A stretch of 64,000 bases of DNA, from NCBI GenBank assembly GCA_947359465.1, contig OX375872.1, positions 137,597,432 to 137,661,431 on the forward strand. The letters are read 5' to 3'. This DNA comes from Metellina segmentata. Lineage: Eukaryota; Arthropoda; Arachnida; Araneae; Tetragnathidae. Position numbers and translations under genes: made by a program. Shown here one piece after another: positions 45,345-56,592 of the stretch. Position 1 is the stretch's first letter; each line of letters starts with the position of its first letter. A model generated the notes under the pieces. That model searched no databases. It had not been told where the DNA came from and worked only from the letters and a program-made list of their open reading frames with translations.

Positions 45345-46370
45345 TTGGCCAATAGGTCGCTATTCATAGAGCTATTTTACTTACTACTTGGGAGGGGATA
45401 CTTCCCAAGGGTCTGGAAAAAGGCAAAAGTAGTACTGAGTACTCCACACCCGAAAGAGAGAAGGATGCAATACCACCAGGAGCTTACAGACCAATTTGCC
45501 TATTCCTGTGATGTTGTAAAATCTTCGACAAAGTTTTAACTTCGAGAACCACATACTACGTCGAAAAAGGAAATTTACTAAGTCACAGACAATACGGATT
45601 TAGAAAAAGCAAATCAACCCTGGATGCCCTGAGTAGGATGGTTGGCGGAATATAGGAAGCAAAAACCAATAACCTAATTACATGGCTGATTTGACTTGAT
45701 ATGCAAAACACATTTAATTCCATAAATTGGAAGAGAATGAAAAAAAATTAAAAACCTGACCTTGCCTTACTACTTACAAAGTCAGATCTATAGCTTTCTT
45801 AGTAAAAGAACTGTTCTACTTGAAAACATAGGCAAAGATTATAATGTGGGGATTCCACAAGGCTCAAGCATTGGGCCTTTACTGTGGAATCTCTACATAA
45901 ACGAGATCCTAAATCTGGACTTAGAAGCGATAGATACCCAGGCATTTTCAGATGATATCAATGTTATGATGACCAGACAGGGCAACCTATAGATTTACCC
46001 AGGGGGCAAATCATGCTGACTGCTATCAATAGGTTGATAGAAGACAATAACTTAAATCTTAACTTAGAAAAATGTGTTTTTACAATGATCTCCAGAAAGA
46101 ATTATACACATATCCCCAGAATAAAAGTTTTAAAAAAATCACAACTTGAAGTACAAAAAAGAAATTAAATACTTAGGAATAATTATTAACAAAAACCTTA
46201 GCTTCATTCCACACCTAAACCATGTTTTAGAAAAAATCATCAGAATTCACATTAAACTTAATAGTGTCAAGAGCAACAAGGGGGTTGGAACCACAGGTCA
46301 AAAAAATCTATCTGAAAATTCTGGAAAAGATTATCTCTTACAGGGCAGAAATATGGTACCAAGATAAAGT
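45345..46370 (+). pseudogene. R1-like LINE reverse transcriptase remnant
   Basis: Successive short frames at 45345-45539, 45762-45992 and 46146-46367 carry RT blocks in the right order. The catalytic FSDD at about 45945 is altered from the usual YADD. Stops lie between the frames. Confidence 0.7.
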
Positions 46371-47079
46371 TAAACAGAATTTTTAAATATTACAAATACA
46401 AAGAAAAGGGTTGATGCCATTCACAAAGTGTTACAATATGGTGGCAGCAGATACCCTACAGATACTTGCTGTGAAATGGAAACCAACTATGGAAAGCTAT
46501 ATTTTGTAAGTGATACTATGTAAAACAAAATAATGTAATGCACTTGTTGCGAAAAAACAAACGTAAAGCAATCTGCAAAAAAAGGGGGAGGGGGAAGGAA
46601 TTTTCTTTTTTAAGAATTAAAAAAAAAAAACATTGTTTTCATTGTGCTGAGAGGGGTTGCCTTCGCAACCCAACTTCACACTGCATGCCCTAGGGCGGGG
46701 CAGTATAACAAGTCGAAATTTCCTAGCAATATATTTTTTGACAAAGCCAACTGGACTGTTCCAATGTGAAACTCGTATCTCAAAATGACATGGTCAAGAT
46801 ACCAAATATATGTGATTAAAAATAACTCTCACTATAAGAGTTGTATATATCAATTCCTGATACATCAGTACTACTGGATCTATGGAAGTTATGAATGTGA
46901 ATGAAATTTACACAAGCTCATAAAAAGCAAAGGCTTGGAACAAATTTTGGTTTTCTATTTGAGGTAATCTTTGTCACAGAATGCTTAAGCATTGCTGAAG
47001 TTCTTAACAAAAATAATGAATTAATAGAATATGACATGGTGTCAGAAATGTGGAAAATGAAAAAGAGAAAGAATAAGCC
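46371..47079. other. Noncoding, no feature seen
   Basis: A G-rich run (AAAAAAAGGGGGAGGGGG) lies near 46580 and a poly-A run at 46620-46630. A gypsy gag becomes recognisable at about 47080. Confidence 0.4.
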
Positions 47080-47340
47080 TGAGATGGAGACGTTTAAGCC
47101 ACCACGTGAGATGCGATTTCAGCACAGGAAATGTTGCAGAAGCTTGGAAAAGGCTGAAAAAATTTGAAAACTTTACACTTGCATCAGAGAAAACGGACTA
47201 GCCTGACAGTGTTAAGATTGTCATTTTGCTCAACCTCTTGGGAGACGAGGGTGTAGAGGTTTACAACACCTTCAATCATGCAGATCTCAATACCCCTGAA
47301 AGGTTTGAAGATGTTTTTAAAAGCTTCGAAGGATATTGTT

Positions 47341-47460
47341 AGATATTGTATGCTCATTCACTGCAAAATATTACACTATTGTATAAAATATTACACTATA
47401 TCACACTATTGTAGTATTGTATGCTCATTCACTGCAAAAATGTAGTATATGATTCACATT
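47341..47460. repeat. Direct repeat in gypsy 2 gag
   Basis: TGTATGCTCATTCACTGCAA occurs near 47348 and near 47417, with a TATTACACTAT-rich spacer. It interrupts the gag frame. Confidence 0.7.
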
Positions 47461-48404
47461 TTTCTCATGAAAGCAACTCGATGGGCAAGCGTTTGACAAC
47501 TACTCAACCCAGTTGAAAATGTCTGCCAGAACATGCGAGTTCGGGGATCGAGAGGAAGGTATGATTCATGATTAGATTGTGCTTGGAATAAATTATTCGA
47601 GACTGCAGGAAGGGATATTCTGGGAATCGATTTTAACCCTAAAGAAGGCATTAAATTTCAGAGCTGCAGAAACAAGCAAAGAACAGTTCTAGTCGATGAA
47701 GAGCATCGCCAGTTTTAGTTAAGTATGTGCTGCAAAAGCCTTTAAAGATAAAAAGGACAATTTTAACGACTCGACATACGACTGTAGAAAGCGTGCCTAT
47801 GGAAAAGATTGAATGAAATGCAAATAGAAAACCACTTTGCCATAGGATGTAAAAAAAGAACATTCAAGATGAACTGGAATGTGAACAAATTAAGGGTTTC
47901 AATAAACAACAAATTGTTTGTTGAAACCCTTAGGTTAAGTAAGTGAACTGTTCTTTAAAAAAATTTAACTTAGTATTAAACTAGAGTTGCCAATACATAA
48001 CAAAACTAGACTTAACTTTAGACTGGATACAGGTATTGGAGACTAGTGTGCTCCCATATGCTGCTTTAAAATGTTATAAAAAATTTTCATTCAAACTGAA
48101 ACTGCATTAGTTGCAAATGGAAATTTTAAAATTGAGCCTAAGGGTAAAGTCATAACTGAATATGTTCCAAATCATCTTCAGGTATGTATTTAATTTTTTG
48201 TTATTGAAATTAATGCTATACCAATATTAAGTTTAATTGCATGCATTAAGTTGAATATAAAACAAAGAATATACAATTTAATTGTTGACAGTAAAATTTT
48301 ATCTTTTGAAAAAGTACAAATCTGTTTCAAGGTCTTGGCTAACTTCCAGGTGAGGACACGGAATTAAAATCTCATGCAGTACCAATAACACAACCACCTA
48401 AGTA

Positions 48405-48545
48405 ATTTTTTAATTAACGTTGTACTAGAGAAACACAATGGGCTATTGATGACGGTCCAGGATCAATCCCCAAAGGGAAAGAATCGAAGACAACACCCCG
48501 TCATTTTGAATCACGGTCAGGTGACGATACAACTACCTAGGATAT
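48405..48545 (-). repeat. SINE tail, 5'-truncated
   Basis: TTAACGTTGTACTAGAG, CACAATGGGCTATTGA and AAAGGGAAAG match the SINE at 51880-52190 in the same orientation. The tRNA-like head is absent. It splits protease from RT in gypsy 2. Confidence 0.7.
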
Positions 48546-49142
48546 CACAATAAGTGGAAAGTGCTTAAAAGGAACTCTAGGTAGATTGGTATGTAATGAA
48601 ATTGTGCCTAAAGTAAACAAGCCAAATGACTGGGCTCAAAGTTTTGTAATTATTGAGAAACCTTTTGGAAGCCTTTGCCTATGTCTTGATCCCAGAGATG
48701 TAAATAGGGTTCTTAAAAGGGAAAATCATTTAATTCATTCAGCTGAAGGTATAATCAGTCGAATAAAAGGCAAGAAAATATTCCCAGTTTTAGATCTTAA
48801 GGACAGGTTTTGGCAGATTTCGATAGATAACGAAACTCTCATGATACAGCTTTACTCGAAGTTTTGAAGAGAGACAAGCCCTTAATGTAAAATTTAATGC
48901 TGATAAATTACAATTTAAAATGTCTGAGGTAAAATACATGGACCAGATAATCTCAGATAAAGGTATAAAGCTTATACATATTAAAGATATAATGGTATAT
49001 ATGCCTGTACCTAGATATATATCTAAATATATGCATGTTCCTAATTCTAAAGAAGAGATCAGAAGACTATTGGACATGATTAATTACTTATCTAAATTTA
49101 TACTAAGTTTGTCATAAATTACAGCACCTTTAAGGGAGTTTT

Positions 49143-49595
49143 GTTATGTTACGATCTCCGATGGCCCTCGCTTCTTTCTATGTATGTGCGGAACTTCGGG
49201 ATTCCTGCTGGATTGGCAAGAGTCGAGGCGAAAGGGAGCTCTTGTCCCAACGAGAAGGGGTGCTTCGCCCCTTCTGGCTTGCCAAAATAGAAGGAGATGA
49301 CACAAGACGACGAAGGGAGGTGGACCGGACTGAGCTGTTCCTGAGAGGCACGGGCGACTCAAACCACAACTCCGGACGCTACCCACCAGTAATGCCCAGC
49401 TCCTACGACTGATGTCCATAGGCTCCCGGTGAATCCATTAACCTCTTTATCGGACAGGAAGCCTCGGTCTCTTGTCATGATCCAGCGTATCCCCAGGAAA
49501 AGCTGATTTTACCCATTTAACTGGACACCAATAAAGAAGAGTTTCCCAGGAACTTCTAGTTGCTTTCATTTAAGAAAGTGAATAACAATTCAATG
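49143..49595. repeat. 455-bp dispersed repeat, copy A (LTR-like)
   Basis: It matches 62391-62842 over its whole length at high identity. Shared words include ATGTGCGGAACTT, GGGAGCTCTTGTCC, CTTCTGGCTTGCCAAAATAG, GTGATCCAGCGTATCCCC-like and AACTTCTAGTTGCTTTCATT. It starts TGTTATG and ends near AATAACAATTCA, so a solo LTR (TG...CA) is plausible. I could not find a target duplication. Confidence 0.7.
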
Positions 49596-49599
49596 ATGC

Positions 49600-50041
49600 T
49601 GTGACCCCACCGTATCGGTTATTGCGGAATAGATGAGTCTTCATGGACATAATGTTCTAATGTATTTAGATTTAAAATACTTTAATACTGGTTTGAATGC
49701 CAAATTATCAAATTAAGTGGGTGTCCAGCCTTTTGTTTTGTGTATTGATATTACTTACGTAGATCAGTTTATGAATTAATGTACATTCCTTTTAATATAT
49801 ATTGATATTACTTTCCTAAATAAGGTTGTTGATTTATGTGTGCATTGTTCGAAAGTATTACTTTGGATTGTTTTCATTATATATACATGTTTAATGCTGA
49901 TGGGTATTATAAAGTGAATGAAATGTATTCTTGTTGTATATAGTGATAGAAGGTTTATACTGTACACAAGTGCATGCAGTTAGGCTGGTGTAAATTGTTT
50001 GTATAAAAGGAGCAAAGACATCTTAAAATAAATATAAAGTA
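49600..50041. other. Possible leader of gypsy 3
   Basis: AT-rich, with no ORF. It directly precedes the gag start at 50042 (AAAGTAATGGCTAG) and may hold the rest of a decayed LTR and leader. Confidence 0.35.
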
Positions 50042-53000
50042 ATGGCTAGTCCTCAAAATGGCGTATCTGAGGGAGTTGTCCCCGAAGCTGCGGGGTTACC
50101 GCAATTGGGAGCGAAGGTTGGCGCGAGGGAAAGTTTTTACATCAACAGTTTTTCCCCTGAGAGTCTGGGGTTGATACCCACATTCATGGGGCAAAGTGGA
50201 TCATATGATGTGCGATATTTTTTCGAAAGGATTGAGGAGGTAGCTAGATTTGTGAATTGGTCGCAGGATGAGTTGTACTTTGCCTGTAAATGTAAGTTGG
50301 GGTAGAAGCTGCAGCATATTTTATGGACATCCGTCACAGTATCAGGGGGTTTAACGAGTTAAAATATGCATTTATAGTGTGATTCGAAATAAAAACCGAT
50401 ACCTCCAGCTCCATTTGAGAGTTGTTGGAGTTTCGTCAAATCTCGGATATGACTAGCTGAATTTTTCGCGAAAGCCTCTGCTTTGTAACACAAAGTTTGT
50501 TGTTCAGGGGAGCTTTCAAACGAGATGAAGGAGGCTTATAGGAAAAAGATGTTGAAAGCTGTCCTATTGGCCAGCTTATACCGTCAAATTAGGACGGGTG
50601 TCATTGCCCAGAATCTCTCTACGATAGAGGAAATTAAGCAGTTTGAGTTTGCCGAGGAGGGGGCTTGGAGATTGTAAGGGGGATGATCATGTGTTGAAAC
50701 AAGTGCAAATGTTTGCTGCAGTAAGACGGGACACGGAATTGGATGAGTTGAGGCTTGCAAACAAATCTATGGCCGACACCGGCTTAATACTTGCAGAGCA
50801 AGTTCAAAAGTTGGACGAATGAGTTGAATCCATTAGCACTGAGAATGTCCTTCATAGGTTTCAGTTGGAAGGACAGAGCAATCAGACAGATGTCGAATCT
50901 TTTGATTGCGGAAAAAGTGAGACAAAACAATAATAATGCACGACCAAATCAGAGACAACCAAGGAGGGAAACTAATGGAGGAAATTCCTTTTACGCAAGA
51001 AATTACAATGAGTCTTTAAACTAAAAGGGGGTCCGATCAGCACATCTGTAGTTGATCAGATTGAACCCAAGGTGCAGGTGGAAAGAAATTATGCAATGGA
51101 GGGAAGGGCAACAGATTTGCCAATCATAAAATGCACTATAGGGGGTAATGTGGTAAAAGCATTGTAGGATTCGGGAGCATCGCTCAATCTAATTCACAGG
51201 AATGCTATACCAAAAGGAATGAAGTCAGAGGAAAATTGTAATGTTTCCTTGCGTACAATTAGAGATTTTGTTTTGAGCATTAAGTACAAAACATATTTAT
51301 TTGTAGATATTGAAGGCCATGAATTTAAAGAGGAATTTTTCATAACCAAGGAGAATTTTCACCGAATTATCAAGTAATTTTAGGAAATTCCTTCTTGGTA
51401 AATCAAAATTGCAGCGTAAACTTTTAGGCTAAAACTGTTAGCTGTGACAAATTTTTATTAAATGGTCGATTGACCCCTATATAGATAATGAAACGAAACG
51501 GAGGGATTCAAATAAAGGCTCTTCGGTTCATAGCGCAACATCCACCAAACAAAATGACCAGATGATATTTTATAATTCTTTTTCCAAACCTTTCACATAC
51601 CTGAATAAAAAATAAACAATTCCTCCTTTCAGACAGAAAATTGTGCAGGCTAATGCAAGGAGAGAGATTGTGTCTGAAATGTTTTTGGTGGAATCGGTAA
51701 AACTTAAGAATGTTGCCATTTGTCATAAGATTGAGCCATTGGAGTAACAGCAGAACAATATCCCGAACATGGTTTTATACACTTCTAACCAAAATTTGAA
51801 GTTAAATAAGGTATTGAAGTTGGTACACCTTGAGCCCCTACAAAAAGTGCACTTGGAACAGGTGGTAATGGTAATTTTAGTTAACGTCGTACTAGAGCAA
51901 CACAACGGGCTATTGACGACGGTTCGGGATTAATCCCTTAAGGGATATATCCGAGGACAACACCTCGTAATTTGGAACCACGGTCAGATGACGAAACAAC
52001 ACCTGAGCTGGCACCCCCACTCTTCAAACTTCCACACCAACCCAACGTGAGGACTTTCGGCCACAGCAGATTTAAGGTGCACCAGCCGCCTCTACACCAT
52101 ACGCTTACAAACGCCCGGGCCCGGATTCAAACCAGGAACCTTCCGATATAGAGGCTAATGCCTTATACACTATACCGGTTGGTCGGCCTGATTTAGAGTG
52201 GGAAGCAAACTTTAATTTTGATCACATTGTTGACAGCATTAGGCTAAAATTAATTAGTTTTTTGAGACAGTACAGATGTTTTAGCCAGATCGGTATTGGA
52301 TTTGGGAGGATGTAACACTCTGCCACACAAGATCAATTTATCAGACCAGGTGCCAGTTAAAAAAGAAGGCCTACCGTGCTCCATACAATCTGCGAGATTA
52401 AATGGATAGACAAATAAATGTGCTACTTGAAGCAGGGATTTTGCAGGAATCGTCCTTCCCTTTTGCTGCTCCCATACTTCTGGTAAAGAAAGCATCTGGA
52501 GAATTTAGATTTGTGACGGATTTCAGAGCTTTGAATGCTAAAATTATAAGAAGAATGCTAGAATTATATGAAGTGCAAATATAGAGTAGCAAGAGATTGG
52601 GATAGAGAGAATACTGCAAAATTGGTAGTTAATGCTTTGGTGCCTCAAATACTTCGTCAATTGCATGATTCACCAATGGCATGTCACATGGGATAACAAA
52701 AGACCTTAATCCGAATCAGGAGAAATTATTACTGGCCTGGGATATTCTCAGATGTATGGAATAGGATTCAATCTTGCAAAAAGTGATTACAGAAGAGAGC
52801 ACATAAGCCAAAAAACCTGGCTCCTCTTCAAAGAATGACACTTCCAAAATTCCAGAGTTGCAATAAATATTTTGGGACCTTTTCCAGTTTCAATGGATGG
52901 CAATAAAAATATAGTAACTATGACCGACTACTTCACACGATGGTACGAAGCATATCCTGTGAAATTAATATGAAGTGAATACGTATCAAGGGTATTATTG

Positions 53001-53400
53001 CAGTTTGATTGCCCAGAACACTTGGTGTCCGATAGAAGATCCAATTTTATTAGTGAGGCTATAGTTAAACTTAATCAAATGTTGGGTATTCAAAAACATA
53101 CGACAACAGCTTTTCACCCTCAGTCCGATGGCATCTTAGAACGTTGACATTCAATATGATTGTTGGGATTTTGTTTTTCTTTATGATCCTTCACTAAAAC
53201 AAGGATTATCGAGAAAATTATCAAAACCAAATACAGGTCCATACAGGATCCTAAAGAAGGTATCCCCTGTAAATTTTCAAATATATCCAGTTGACCAACC
53301 AGGGAAAAATCAGTTTGTTCATGTTGATAGACTCGAAAATGATCGAAAAGAAAAGGTTTGCCGAGTACAAAGTCGGTTTGTCACCCTCATTGAAACTTGA
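50042..53400 (+). mobile_element. Decayed Ty3/gypsy element 3 (gag, protease, RT start, integrase)
   Basis: Gag starts MASPQNGVSEGVVPEAAGLP and continues FSPESLGLIPTFMGQSGSYD and VRYFFERIEEVARFVNWSQD. A protease-like DSGASLNLIHRNAI lies near 51172. RT N-terminus is at about 52365-52550 (KKAYRAPYNLRD, then SFPFAAPILLVKKASGEFRF and VTDFRALNAKI). It jumps from there straight to integrase-type sequence (KLVVNALVPQILRQLHDSPM at about 52622, NYYWPGIFSDVW), so RT palm and RNase H are deleted. The integrase tail is TGPYRILKKVSPVNFQIYPV at about 53238 and VHVDRLEND. Order is canonical. A SINE sits at 51880-52190. Confidence 0.7.
51880..52190 (-). repeat. tRNA-derived SINE, full length
   Basis: On the minus strand the head begins near 52190 (CAGGCCGACCAACCGG), followed by a pol III A box TAGTGTATAAGG (52172-52161) and a B box GGTTTGAATCC (52133-52123), then a body ending near 51880. 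The short flanks ATTTTAG (before 51880) and ATTTAG (after 52190) look like a target duplication. It is not a tRNA gene: the cloverleaf is degenerate and a 200-bp body follows. It lies between protease and RT of gypsy 3. Body fragments recur at 13876, 31716 and 48405. Confidence 0.8.
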
Positions 53401-53666
53401 AGGGGATGATATCGGCGAGTTTGACAAGACAACTTTTCTTTGGGGGAAGAAGCATTCTGAGGACGAACAGAGGTGAAGGGGTGGTTTCTTCCAAATCAGG
53501 AGATCCCTCTAACCGATAACAAACAGTTTGCTGCTTTGGAATGTCTTCAAAATTCTCTGTCTGCCCAGCAAGAAGTGAACGAATCTCCGTCAGAGAAGGC
53601 GTGGGTTTGTGGTCAGGGAATAAGCCAAAATCTAGTTTTGACGTTTTCGTTATCGCTATCGCTATG
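53401..53666. other. End of gypsy 3, no gene seen
   Basis: No reliable coding sequence. It ends at the TSD of the hAT element at 53667. Confidence 0.4.
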
Positions 53667-54163
53667 CAGGGTGTCAAGATTTAAATAAGTTGATTTAAAT
53701 CAATGATTAAAATCATGATTTTAATCAAATGATTTTTTTTTAAATCACTGATTTAAATCACAACTAATCTTACAATTTTATAATTAAGTAAATACACCAT
53801 AGAAAAATCACAGAAGTGGTCAAATGCTTTAATTTTTCTGCACTTATGGTGATTTCAGCACTAATGGCTACACCAAGCTCAGAGGGAACTGGGAAATTAC
53901 TACATATTATAAAAGATTGCAACAGCCAGTTGTAACTTATTAGAATATACTATATACTGGAAACAGTAATGTAAACACACATGAAATAAATCTAAATGCC
54001 AGGAAGAGTAATGTATAAACATTCCTGATTAACAGCACTCATATACTTTCTTTAAGTGTTTATATTACAACAGTTTGATTCAAAATTATAAACTTAAGGG
54101 GTGACTGATTTTATTAGCTAAAAAAAACACAAGTGAAGTTTTTGAGGCATTTGTCAGTTAGCT

Positions 54164-55192
54164 CAGGGGTTCCCAAAGTGTGTGCCGCAGCACACTGGGG
54201 TGCCAAGTAGAGAGATGAGAGGTGCTGTGAAGTGCACATAACCTCCAACCTAAGCTATTTCTTAGTAACAGAAAAAAGGGTTAAGGTCACTCATCGAAAA
54301 TCGGTTCACTCCCCATCCAACAGCATGATGAAGGTAATTTTATGTGTTTTATTTATATTTCACCAACCTATGTTTTCTTATCAAGTAAAATTAAAGTGTT
54401 TGTGTGTGAATTTTAAATACTTTAGTTGCATTAATTATGTTTATGTTCTTACTTTTCTCTAAATTTGTTTTCAAAGTGGCACTAATATTAAATATGTAAT
54501 AATATACCACAGATAAATATTACATGACAACGAGGGTGCCGTGAGAAACTTGTAATTCTCTTAAGGCAGGCCTCTAAATAGATTTTTTAATACAGGTGCA
54601 CCTTTTGCACCTAAGTTTTTAAATTAGGTGCACAGATTATATTTTAGCTGCACATTTAAAAAAAACATAATATAAGAGCATTAATGCAATGTAAACTACT
54701 TTATTAGTTGGGTATTATGTTTGGATATGTTACAAGTAGATAGCAAATAAAAATATTTAAACATTTTTTTTTATCTGCAAAATTATTAATTACAAATATT
54801 CATTCATCATCAGATATTGGTGGGCAATCAGAAACATCTACGTTTTTGGCAATTCTTTACCCATAAGGTTTAGTGTCCATCCTTCTTTTTGTATTTTTCC
54901 TTTATTGCAACATAGTATTTTCTGGATTAAAATTTTCGCATAGTGTGTATTTAGGAATTTTAATTATGTTCCTTTAGAGCGAGAGAGGTCGATACTAATA
55001 TTTTGTTCAGACATTAAAATAACTTAAAATACGTTTCCCCCCGACTTTTTTAACGATAGGTGCACTGCGTGCACCTAGAGAGAAAAAATTAGGTGCACAA
55101 TTTTATTTTTAGGTGCACAGTGCACCTGTGCACCCGGGTATTTCGAGCCCTGTCTTAAGGTGCCACCACTTGGATAAGTTTGGGAACCCCTG
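54164..55192. mobile_element. Second hAT-type element, nested, itself carrying a MITE
   Basis: The termini are CAGGGGTTCCCAAA (54164) and TTTGGGAACCCCTG (to 55192). Flanks are AGTTAGCT (54156-54163) and TGTTAGCT (55193-55200), 8 bp with one mismatch. It holds the 586-bp hAT MITE at 54567-55152. Without it the element is about 435 bp and noncoding. Confidence 0.88.
54567..55152. mobile_element. hAT MITE (586 bp), copy 3
   Basis: Same family as 21543 and 29622. The termini are CAGGCCTCTAAATA and TATTTCGAGCCCTG, and the 8-bp duplication TCTTAAGG (54559-54566, 55153-55160) is perfect. Internal sequence tracks copy 2 closely (GGTGCACC clusters at the ends, AT-rich centre). Confidence 0.92.
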
Positions 55193-55267
55193 TGTTAGCT
55201 TATTCTTGTAGAGTGCAATAGAGATTAAAGGGTAGAAATATACATTTTCACACACACAGCCGTTAAA

Positions 55268-55300
55268 ATGTCAGCAGGAAGAAAAAAAGATCCAATTTAA
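55268..55300 (+). pseudogene. Relic start of a hAT transposase
   Basis: ATG at 55268 opens MSAGRKKDPI then a TAA. The M-S-x-G-R-K-K-D-P-I-W opening is common in hAT transposases before the BED zinc finger. Nothing of the rest remains; an LTR element begins at 55333. Confidence 0.5.
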
Positions 55301-55332
55301 ATCAAAAGTGAAAATTCATTTATTATTGCTGC

Positions 55333-55834
55333 TGTGGTGAGATCCACACCCTTTAAGGGTTAGTGTCGAGGGAAACCCGTGGGAAAGGATTCCATTGAAG
55401 CAGGCCGCTTCTTTGTGGACCATCTTTCCCATTCTACGATATCCACACCGCCGTAGGGAGTTTCTCATGGGAATGGAATGTGTCGGGAGTCCGGTCATTT
55501 TTGGACTGACCGACAAACAAGCCAGTCGGTTCCTTTGATCCGTACCCTAACGAGAAGGAATTTGTCCCCAGCTGTAGGGTCGGCTATAAGAAGGGGACTG
55601 CAAGAGATTTTCTGGACTTCTGAGTTGGACTTCTGGAGAGAGCGTAGGGTGTGCCTCTTTCGTATGATCTGTGATTGATCTCTGTGCAAGAAAACGAGTG
55701 ATGATTTTTCACTCTCCTCAGTTTTAAAACTGCATTCCTTCATGTAAAAAGTGTACATATTTTATCTATCCAAGAGATAATAAAATTATTTTTATTCTAA
55801 AAATATTCTATGTTTGGCTGGGCATAACGTCACA
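55333..55834 (+). repeat. 5' LTR of the Gmr1-like element
   Basis: 502 bp. Relative to the 3' LTR it has a 13-bp direct duplication (TGGACTTCT motif near 55615-55640) and roughly a dozen substitutions, about 97% identity by eye. TATAAGAAGG near 55588 could be a TATA box. Confidence 0.9.
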
Positions 55835-55870
55835 GCAATAGAATATAAAGTGGTGGCAGCGGTGTTGATT
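55835..55870 (+). other. Primer-binding-site-like sequence of the Gmr1-like element
   Basis: GCAATAGAATATAAAG follows the LTR, then TGGTGGCAGCGGTG at about 55851. A TGG start is expected of a tRNA primer site. The tRNA is not assigned. Confidence 0.5.
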
Positions 55871-56011
55871 CGATCCCGCCACCTGAAGATTCCTTTGGTT
55901 TGTGATATCACTGTTCCTGAGTTAAGACCATCGTGCATCGTTTAAAACCGCCCGGTCCTGTAGGCAAGTCATTGCCTGAATTGATAACATCTTATTCCAG
56001 ATCGTTGGCTA

Positions 56012-56236
56012 GTGCAACAGTATCTTCGTCAGCGTAGTTTCCAGTTCCATGTACCAGCACCATCGTTAGTGATCCTGAGGCGGTGCAACAGTATCTTCGT
56101 CAGCGTAGTTTCCAGTGCCAGTGCCAGTGCCACCGTTAGCGATCGTGAGGCGGTGCAACAGTATCTTCGTCAGCGTAGTTTCCAGTTCTATGTGCCAACG
56201 CCATCGTTGCTGATATTTAAGGCAGTGCAACAGAGT
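56012..56236. repeat. ~71-bp minisatellite in the element leader
   Basis: Units starting GTGCAACAGTATCTTCGTCA begin at 56012, 56083 and 56153. A fourth partial unit (GTGCAACAG) begins at 56225. The spacing is 70-72 bp. The array lies between the 5' LTR and gag. Confidence 0.9.
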
Positions 56237-56592
56237 GTCCTTCAATATCTACCAACTACGTCTATGTGTGCCGTCGTTCCTGAGTGCAGTGAGTTCGTCA
56301 TAAAAATTTACCTCCTACATTTGTCAGAGCCATCGTACCTGATCGTCGAATCTGTGAGTACCCTTGATTTTCGTTTTTCTACTGAGTTCTGGGGCAGCAT
56401 GTTTCTTTTGTTGTGGTTATAAATGTGTGTTTAATTAATTTCCCTTAAATTTTGACCTGTTGTTCTTTGTGAAGAGATACATATTTAGCTTGGCTATTGA
56501 ATGTGATATACGTTAAATTTGAACTTTGTTGAGAGTAATTAGGCTAAATTATTATTTTTTCTGTGTATTGCAAGTAATTATTGAGTTGAACC

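Larger units (their letters stand above)
44340..46370 (+). mobile_element. R1-like LINE remnant
   Basis: The endonuclease block NAKSTLWGQKLTDSRGQ at about 44375 lies before WIDLILTQKYN and SDHNIIRINWS at about 44590. The linker (44621-45013: WWSRELHTKKSKVRSLRRRF) is typical of R1-clade proteins. RT follows in fragments: GYFPRVWKKAKVV near 45390, SHRQYGFRKSKSTLDALS near 45580, IPQGSSIGPLLWNLYINEIL near 45852, AFSDDINVMM (YADD replaced by FSDD) near 45940, and IKYLGIIINKNLSFIPHLN near 46155. Stops and frameshifts make it non-functional. Confidence 0.75.
47080..49141 (+). mobile_element. Decayed Ty3/gypsy element 2 (gag, protease, partial RT)
   Basis: Gag homology starts at METFKPPREMRF (about 47083) and continues NVAEAWKRLKKFENF and VKIVILLNLLGDEGVEVYNT near 47215. 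A direct repeat interrupts it at 47341-47460. A protease DTG is visible near 48020 (FRLDTGIGD). RT is readable at 48586-48867: KPNDWAQSFVIIEKPFGSL and KKIFPVLDLKDRFWQISID. Then SEVKYMDQIISDKGIKL and RRLLDMINYLSKF (48920-49117) come from beyond the catalytic block, so the YVDD region is deleted. Homology ends at 49141, where a repeated block starts. Confidence 0.75.

Noticed and set aside
52123..52190. Possible tRNA gene on the minus strand
   Set aside because: A and B boxes are present, but the cloverleaf is degenerate and a SINE body follows; truncated body copies elsewhere support a SINE.
55316..55758. Open frames in both strands of the Gmr1-like 5' LTR
   Set aside because: They lie wholly within the LTR, recur in altered form in the 3' LTR and are broken there by small indels, so no protein is supported.
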